From Larix kaempferi (taxonomy: Eukaryota; Streptophyta; Pinopsida; Pinales; Pinaceae): a stretch of 64,000 nucleotides of DNA. The notes beneath the pieces are model-generated. The model did not search any database. It was not told the origin of the DNA and was given only the letters and a program-made list of their open reading frames with translations. Location of the stretch: positions 62,001 to 126,000 of the forward strand of contig BSBM01002083.1 of assembly GCA_027924585.1 (NCBI GenBank). Direction: 5' to 3'. The translations under genes and the position numbers were made by a program. Shown in pieces: positions 57,566 to 64,000 of the stretch; positions within the stretch are counted from its first letter, which is position 1; every line of letters starts with the position of its first letter.

Positions 57566-57964
57566 AATAAATGTTCCATTGAATTAATTTTCAAGCCTTC
57601 TGTTCCGGACAACATCACAAATTTCAGAGTATTTGACGACGACGATCAGATCATTAGTTTCTTAACCAATGAAGATGCTTTTCAGGAGGTCATCATAGAG
57701 CAAGAAGAGCATGAATCAAATCTACAAAATAAAGACACAGTGAAAGGCAACTTCATGCCCAAAGGAGTGAGAATGCTAGAGGCCCTCTTCGATTTGCAAA
57801 ACAAATTAAGGAGACCTGTGAATGCCAAAACCCACAGCTCGGCCCTGGAATACGAGTTAATAAACTTTAGAACAGAGGCTGAACCAAAGTATGTCAATCT
57901 GGGAAAATGTTGTACGTAGGAAGAGAGAAGTAGATTCATTAAAATTTTCCAGCAATATAAAGAT
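57566..57964 (+). pseudogene. Linker between extra RNase H and reverse transcriptase
   Basis: In the same frame as the RNase H up to TAG 57917-57919: IELIFKPSVPDNITNFRVFDDDDQII and NFMPKGVRMLEALFDLQNK. This is an acidic connector with no catalytic motif; sequences of this kind link RNase H and reverse transcriptase in Tat-type pol. Confidence 0.7.
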
Positions 57965-59400
57965 GTGTTCGCTTGGACCTATGATGATCTGAAGACATAT
58001 GACACTCGCATCATTCAACACGTAATACCTATGAAAGAAGGAGTCAAACCTTTCCAGCAACAACTAAGGAGGATGCATCCGACACTTGAACCTCTAATAC
58101 GGAAGGAATTAAAAAAGTTGTTGGAGGCCAAGATTTTTTTAAAGTACGACATTCTGAATGGGTGGCTAATCTAGTCCCCGTGCAGAAGAAATCAGGAGAA
58201 ATCAGGCTATGTGTAGATTTCCGTAACTTGAACAGAGCTTCCGATAAAGACAACTATCCGGTGCCCCCAATGGAACAGATATTGCAGATGGTGTCAGGAT
58301 CAGAACTCTTTTCCTTACTAAATGGTTTTTTTGGTTACAACCAAGTGCTAGTAGCGGAGGAAGACCGACTCAAAACCTCTTTTCGCACAAAGTGGGGGAC
58401 CTTCGCATACCGAAGGATGCCTTTTGGCTTAATTAATGCAGGAGCTACTTTTCAACGAGCCATGGACATTGCTTTCCGAGGACTGGTCGGTCAATGTGTA
58501 GTAGTATACTTGGACGATGTGATAGTTTTTTCCAAGAAGAGGGAAGACCTCGTTTCTCACCTAAAACAAATCTTTGACCGCTGTAGGAAGTACGATATCT
58601 CTCTAAATCCTAAGAAAAGCATTTTTGTTGTTCTTGAGGGAAAGCTCCTCGGTCATATCATTTCCAAGGAGGGAATCTCAATAGATCAAGAAAGGGTTCA
58701 GGTTATCAATAAGATCCCCATGCCCCATAGCAAGAAGTCTATGCAATCATTCATGGGCACCATAAATTTTGTCCGAAGGTTCATGCCAGATTTCGCCCAG
58801 ATTGTTAAGCCTCTGCAACAAATGGTTAAGCAGAATGTACAATTTAAATGGACAGACTTAGAAAAGGTCACATTCAAAGAGATCAAAACCGCTATAGCCA
58901 AGGCTCCTTCTTTAAGAAGTCCAGATTTTGATAAAGATTTTATAATGTATACCTTTGCTTCTGATGATTCTCTCGCAGCTATGCTTACTCAAAAGACAGA
59001 TTCAGGAGATGAATACCCCATTTCTTTTATGAGCACTGGTCTGCAAGGCGCTAAAATGAACTATCCCATGGTAGATAAAAAATCATATGCAGTTTTCAAA
59101 GCAGTTAAACAGTTCAGGCCATATATTCTAAAAAATAGAACTAAAGTCATAGTTTCTCATCCCGTTGTCAGGACTCTTTGTTCAAAAGGAATTAGGAGAA
59201 AGAAGAGGGAATTGGGTCACTGCTCTTCAAGAGTACGATTTAGAATTCAAACCGGCTAGCATCATCAAAGGACAAGGTCTATGCAAGTTACTTACTCAAA
59301 ACACAACTGAAGGAGATTTAGATTGGAGGAATGAAGCTAAACTAAATATGGTAGATGTATCTCCAATTTTTATAGCCCAGAGTCTTGGTAGAGAGACCTA
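57965..59400 (+). pseudogene. pol: Tat-type reverse transcriptase and RNase H (broken)
   Basis: Reverse transcriptase begins FAWTYDDLKTYDTRIIQH, GVKPFQQQLRRMHP. A frameshift or stop near 58170 precedes LVPVQKKSGEIRLCVDFRNLNRAS. Then FSLLNGFFGYNQVLVAEEDR, in which the usual catalytic Asp of the LDGF motif is Asn. FRTKWGTFAYRRMPFGLINAGATFQRAMD, VVVYLDDVIVFSK (YLDD intact) and LLGHIISKEGI follow. RNase H: IMYTFASDDSLAAMLTQK, EYPISFMSTGLQGAKMNYPMVDKKSYAVFKAVKQFRPYILKN. A shift near 59200 leads to QKELGERRGNWVTALQEYDLEFKPASIIKGQGL, ending at TAG 59399-59401. Confidence 0.93.
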
Positions 59401-60630
59401 GTACATTACTTACGACAGTCAGGTTACTTACGAGAGCATTGGAGTCCGAAGCAAAGGAGAGCCCTCCGTCTTAAGTCAGCAACTTATCAGATCATTGAAG
59501 GAGTACTTTTCAGAAGGAACTATGATGGCATTTATCTCAGATGTCTAGAAAAGGAAGATGTTATTAACGTGGTCAAAGAACTACATGACGGACCTGCTGA
59601 AGGACATTATTCCGGGGACACTACAACCCACAAAATCCTTAGAGCGGGGTACTATTGGCCTACTCTATTCAAAGATTCCCATGACTATGTCAGAAATTGC
59701 GATGTGTGTCAGAGAAGCACTGGAAAGCTACCTAAAGTAGCATGTCCTTTGTAGCCAGTGATCATTACTGAACCATTCGAGCAGTGGGGCATAGATATAA
59801 TTGGGGAAATAAACCCCAATTCTTTGTTGCAGCACGGGTACATTCTGACCGCTACAGATTATTTTACAAGATGGGTAGAAGCTATTCCCCTACGGAAAGC
59901 TAACGAGGATACGGTCATCAAATTTTTGGAAGAGAACATCATAACCAGGTTTGGGGTTTCAATTTCTCTAGTTTTTTATAATGCACCATATTTCTCATCA
60001 ATAAAGATTAATGAATTCACATATGAAAGGGGAATTAAATTACATTATTCAGCCAATTACTACCCTCAGGGAAACGGTTTAGCTGAATCGACCAATAAAA
60101 ATCTCATCCGAATCCTAAAAAAGACTGTGATCGAGAATCAAAGGAGCTGGCACACGGCCCTCCCGTACGCCCTATGGGCAGACAGGGTAACGCCCAAAAA
60201 TGCCTTAGGAGCTTACCCTTTCAACCTGGTCTATGGAAAATAAGCTATTCTCCCTCCAAACCTATTTCTTCCATCCTTGAAGTTGGCCCAATCCGCCCGA
60301 GGTTCCAGCAATCAAGCCCTACAGTCTAGAATTAACACCCTGCTAAAACTAGAAGAGTCACAGGAAAAGGCCAAGGAACGTTTTCATCATCACCAAGACA
60401 TAGTCAAACGATGGTTTGATAAGAGACAATCTGGGAAAAGAACTTTCAAAGTAGGATACTTGGTCCTCAAGTGGGACCACCAACACGATGGTAAGGGAAT
60501 GCACACAAAGTTCTAGCACCTATGGCTTGGCCCTTATCAAATTTCTGAAAAAATTGGTCCATCAACTTATAAAGTGAAAGATTTATAAGGAGAGGAACTG
60601 AACCTCCCTCTCAATGGCCTCACCCTAAAT
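59401..60630 (+). pseudogene. pol: Tat-type integrase (broken)
   Basis: The zinc domain shows LHDGPAEGHYSG and CDVCQRSTGKLPK (His-His-Cys-Cys). In the core, WGIDIIGEI supplies the first Asp. The second acidic position reads VFYNAPYFSS, with Tyr where Asp is expected before NAP. The Glu of YPQGNGLAESTNKNLIRILKK is present. The C-terminal part has RFHHHQDIVKRWFDKRQSGKRTFKVGYLVLKW and a GPY-type segment LGPYQISEKIGPSTYKVKDL near 60530-60590. Stops: TAG 59752-59754, TAA 60241-60243, TAG 60514-60516 and TAA near 60587. No chromodomain is seen, as expected for a non-chromovirus. Confidence 0.92.
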
Positions 60631-61738
60631 CAATACTTTGCATGATTTCTGAAGGGTTCTTTTGCATAAATAAAGCTCTGCTTCTTTGTTTTGATTTGTC
60701 TTTTCTTTTCTTTTGTTTTGACTACCTTTGGTTTGCTAGTCAGTTTAATCCATTTTCTTTTATTTTTGTTTCGTTTTCCTTTTTTATTCCGTTTTTAGGT
60801 TCGTTACTTGAAATAAAGCCAGACTCCAATTATGGTGTAGTTGAACGAAGAAGACTCCAAAGAACTCAGTAGGATGGTCATAAGAATCCCATCAATAAAG
60901 ATATGCATATTTGTAACTTTTTCTTCAATGATCGATCTCTTAGAATGCAGTGATCCTCTTTCTTGTTGGTCAAAATAACCCCTGTCAAATAGCTAAGATC
61001 CTGTATTTCCTTTTAACTATCTTAGGGCCCATTCACTTTAACATCGATAGCTGTCTCAAAGAAGTTATGGCAGGACCCATGGAAAGGAAACATGTCTCAC
61101 AGATACATGGTATTTAAATGATCCCATGCTGCAAGTAAAGCCAAAAGGCATATCTCAAAGAGTCTGGTTTCCAGAAATTCTCGCCTCAATTAAAGCATGG
61201 TCGATAAATAAAAGCTAAGCTCAAGAAAGCTGAAGGGAGATGTCTAATAAACCAGCCCAGCAAAAGTTCTTCTCCGTCCGTGAATCATGAAATCAAATTT
61301 TTGGTTCACACAAAAGGACATTTTGGATTGAAGAACTTATATCAAGACGTTGAAAGCAGCAGAAACTTATTTCTGGAAGACTCAAGTGGCTAAAAGTCGG
61401 AAATTAAAGAAGCATCTAAAAGGGATGTAAAAGCATGGGAATGAAGAACAAACGAATGTCCCTATGAGATTTTGTTACGATCCTGTGGAGTCCTCTCTAC
61501 TTAAATTCTGAAAGACTATTTTCTTTTAAAATCCCGCAATTCAGCCCTTAGAGAGTTTTAAAGAAAACTGAGTCAACTCTACCTTCCCCCCCTTTTTGTT
61601 ATTATCACCATCACGGTAAGAGTGATCAATGCATTCTTCGAAACTGAACTGCGGAGACATCTGGGTAGCACTTTGAAGGTTTCTTGACTTCTAGATGCGT
61701 TTGCTTCAAAGATCTGTGTTCGCCAGCGAATCTCCATT
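60631..61738 (+). other. 3' non-coding region of the Tat element
   Basis: About 1.1 kb without a coding domain. It contains a T-rich stretch (60640-60800) and, at 61582-61596, CTTCCCCCCCTTTTT, which is a purine tract on the minus strand. No plus-strand polypurine tract is seen directly before 61739. Confidence 0.5.
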
Positions 61739-64000
61739 TGTTGTTGGTACAACAACCCCCCTTAATTTTTTTTGAAAAAATATTTGGGGCCCCTCCTCTA
61801 TTTTTGTTTTTGAAAGGAAAAAATCTGCCTAAGGTCATCCAAATATCATAAATCTTTCCCTTATTTTTTCCTTAAAAGGAATCTCAACTTGCCTTAAGTT
61901 TTCTTTTGAAGTTGTGTTTTTGCCGAAGTAAAACTCAATATTTTTAGCCGCAACGGCGGAAGCTTCGGGCTAATCTTTCCCCCACGGTGAAAGAGTTAAT
62001 TCAAGCCTTCCAAAACTGCAGAAATAAATGGCTAAGTCAAGCTCGCAACGAAAAAGTTACCTTAAAGTCTCCGAAAGGGCGAAGCTTTTGATTAAGTGGG
62101 CCCGCGGCGGAACGAATTCATCAAATATTTTCACAACGGCGGAAGCTTTCATCTAACTCTTCCACAAGCATCGGAAGCGCATCAACAAGTTATTCGCGAA
62201 AAGACTCATCTATCGTTTCCGCTTCAACAAGCGTTGGCACATAAATTGGAAGAACTCGGCTAACTCTCCCGCGAAAGCGGACAAACTCACGTAAGTTTGC
62301 CACGGCAGACATCCCCTCTGCGGAAGCATTCGAACAATTCTCCCGCAACGGCGAGCAAAACTCCACGTTTCTTTCTGCCGGAGGAGGAAGCCTTAACCTA
62401 ACCGTTCCAATTTTGATGGTCATATTTATTGGAAAAGGTTCGATTTGACCCGACCGTACGCAGCCTTAAGTCCCGTTTTAATTACATGCAACTACCATAT
62501 TAATGGTTTGCGCGTGCCAAAGTGAATATATGGGGTGAACCCCATTAACAATTCATTATTCTTCATCACCCGGACTGGTTTCCGTTCCGTTTGAACCACG
62601 AAGCACGTCCATTATCGCTTGAGGGCATGGATTCACAGACCCTTCGGCAAAACATCGGCACTGCGCCATCGCTTCTAGGTAAGTACATTCGCAGGCCCTG
62701 TTAAGATGTAGGATCCTACTTAAAAACGGTATGATCCATCATTTCATTTCGTTCTTTCTAGCCATTGCTCCGGAACAATTGTGCTTATCGTCAACCCGTT
62801 ATTCACCTGGCCCAGAATACCGTCCTGCCTAGTCATTTCTTCTTAGTCACATTTAAAGTCCAGGGTCATTTGGATGATGCAAGGACGTTCTGTTACTACG
62901 GTAGCTCTCCTTCTATCATTAAGTGCAATGAAGTTTGTTCTCCATAATCTCGGACGACGTATCGCTCCCAATATAAGAGACATTTTGTTGGGCATAGACG
63001 TAAAAGGTCCAAGGCTCCCACATTTTAAACTAATTAACAGGATGATGCATCTACCCGTCACCTGCTAGCCCTTCCTCGCACCTAATCGTAGGCGTCTCCG
63101 CAGTTATAAAATTTTTGCCTCCCACGCTTAGAGACCGGTCAGTATTTGGTATCCAAGGACTAAAGTACCTAGATCATCCCTTACCTTTTTTTTACTGTCA
63201 TGATTCCTAATTACAATACCAACTGCAAAGACAACTTAATTAATGCTTTCACAAGATTATAAACTGGTATGTGAAGAAGAAACCTTTTTTTTAGGAGTTT
63301 TGGTTGAAATGGAGATATTATAAAAAATACACTAGTTTGAGCTGTTAACATCGTGTCATACATGCTCATTCATGTTTAATTGTTGAACGGGATTTTCAAA
63401 ATGGCTAAAGGTGGCAAGAGGAAATGGAAGGCGGTTGATGAGAGTAAAAGATTAGAAACAACGTTCTAGGATACCAAGTGCACTACAGGTGTACCTCCAG
63501 AAGTAAACTGGGGAGATATTTATCGCATGATGAGAGATCAGGACTTCCCTGAGGCTCTTCTAGAGGAGCAATGTTTATATCAGAACATTCAGAACTCCTG
63601 TATATCCAAGGCGGCCACACGTCCAAAACTCTTCCCGTGCTCAGAAGTAATTGGATGGGTGTTGCAACATGCGAACAACGAGACAAGAGTCATAGCAGAT
63701 AGCATGGGAAAGGCCTTTGCTTCGTTTCACCCATCTTATATCTCAACGGCTTACAATTTACCCAAAGCACAATAGCGGCTTGATGATGCATGGTTGGAAG
63801 AAATCCATATGGATAATCTAGACATGGCAAGAAGGATGTTAATCGCAGGCAAGCAAATCAGGGGAAAAGACAGTGAGGAGTATGAAGTTCAAAATCTGAG
63901 ACCTCCTTTCAGACTGATCGCTCTCATGTTAAGCATAATCTTTGAGAGACCTGATGGGACAATTTTTATGCTACAATGGGTCCCTATTATCCACTATGTG
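61739..64000 (+). repeat. Second LTR copy of the Tat element (incomplete at the window end)
   Basis: It matches 48894-51155 with about 5 percent differences and few indels, including the GCGGAAG subrepeats, the AG/GTAAGTAC donor and the start of the embedded frame. It is either the 3' LTR of the element or the start of another copy. Confidence 0.75.
63401..64000 (+). pseudogene. Second copy of the LTR-embedded frame (partial)
   Basis: ATG 63401 (MAKGGKRKWKAVDES) opens the same frame as 50557. Its stops, TAG 63467-63469 and TAG 63773-63775, are at codons that are not stops in the other copy, and the stops of the other copy (TAA 50782, TGA 50794, TGA 50932) are sense codons here. From 63776 to the window end it is open. 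It continues beyond the window. Confidence 0.65.

Larger units (their letters stand above)
48894..64000 (+). mobile_element. Tat-type Ty3/gypsy element with long LTRs (runs off the window)
   Basis: The order is LTR, primer site, gag, protease, RNase H, reverse transcriptase, RNase H, integrase, 3' region and second LTR. The LTR starts TGTTGTTGG (48894 and 61739) and the proposed 5' LTR ends GCATCAACA at 54539, five bases before TGGCGC. The pol order with integrase last defines Ty3/gypsy, and the second RNase H is a Tat-group trait. Codon disruption is heavy throughout. The two LTR copies differ at about one base in twenty. The insertion lies in a LINE, and the target duplication should begin with AGTCA (48889-48893), but the right end is outside the window. 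Confidence 0.85.

Noticed and set aside
61582-61596. Minus-strand purine run (complement of CTTCCCCCCCTTTTT) as a polypurine tract
   Set aside because: It is on the wrong strand for the Tat element and no LTR start of TG type follows it on the minus strand.
1-64000. A host gene, defence system or gene cluster
   Set aside because: Every frame with a recognisable domain belongs to a retrotransposon or LINE. The only candidate for something else is the frame inside the Tat LTR, reported as a finding.

Overview
The window is plant nuclear DNA made almost entirely of nested, decayed transposable elements. I found no host gene that I can support. Evidence for a plant is the mix of elements: Ty1/copia elements primed by initiator tRNA-Met, Ty3/gypsy elements of the Tat/Athila type, L1-like LINEs that end in an RNase H domain, and tRNA-derived SINEs, all AT-rich and full of stop codons. 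A large, repeat-rich seed-plant genome such as a gymnosperm fits, but the species cannot be read from the sequence.

Layout, left to right. (1) 1-2157: 5' end of a minus-strand Tat/Athila-like element (leader, tRNA-Asp-type primer site, LTR). (2) 2945-9112: a minus-strand copia fragment in which a segment of about 2.27 kb (gag, primer site, LTR) is tandemly duplicated; the left copy was then hit by another element that left a 660-bp solo LTR with target duplication ATACC, and the right copy keeps the empty site. (3) 9113-13822: gene-free DNA with a (TA)n tract and two SINE copies. (4) 13828-36926: one insertion flanked by AAGAT, built as LTR-internal-LTR-internal-LTR, with long LTRs (about 3.3-3.6 kb of their own sequence) and non-coding internal regions of about 2.6 and 2.3 kb; this resembles a non-autonomous LARD-type element. 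Its LTRs carry truncated LINE copies, and its right LTR carries a complete 7.05-kb copia element (29130-36180, target duplication GCCAT). (5) 36932-38857: AT-rich DNA. (6) 38875-45670: a full-length L1-like LINE on the minus strand with a 17-bp target duplication. (7) 45985-48893: the 3' part of a second LINE, cut at 48893 by (8) a plus-strand Tat-type element that runs from 48894 past the window end, with LTRs of about 5.6 kb.

The most unusual item is in region 8. The LTR appears to contain, upstream of its TATA box, a decayed reading frame of about 1,030 codons with no retroelement domain I recognise, preceded by a possible spliced leader. The two LTR copies carry different stop codons, so the ancestral frame was probably open. 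The same element has an extra RNase H between protease and reverse transcriptase. The second most unusual item is region 4, where one insertion records unequal recombination, a 26-bp micro-inversion, a mosaic block of near-identity between two LTRs, and an array of hairpin repeats with a paired substitution.

All coding regions are broken by stops or frameshifts; no element in the window looks able to move by itself. Divergence figures are counts by eye over short stretches.
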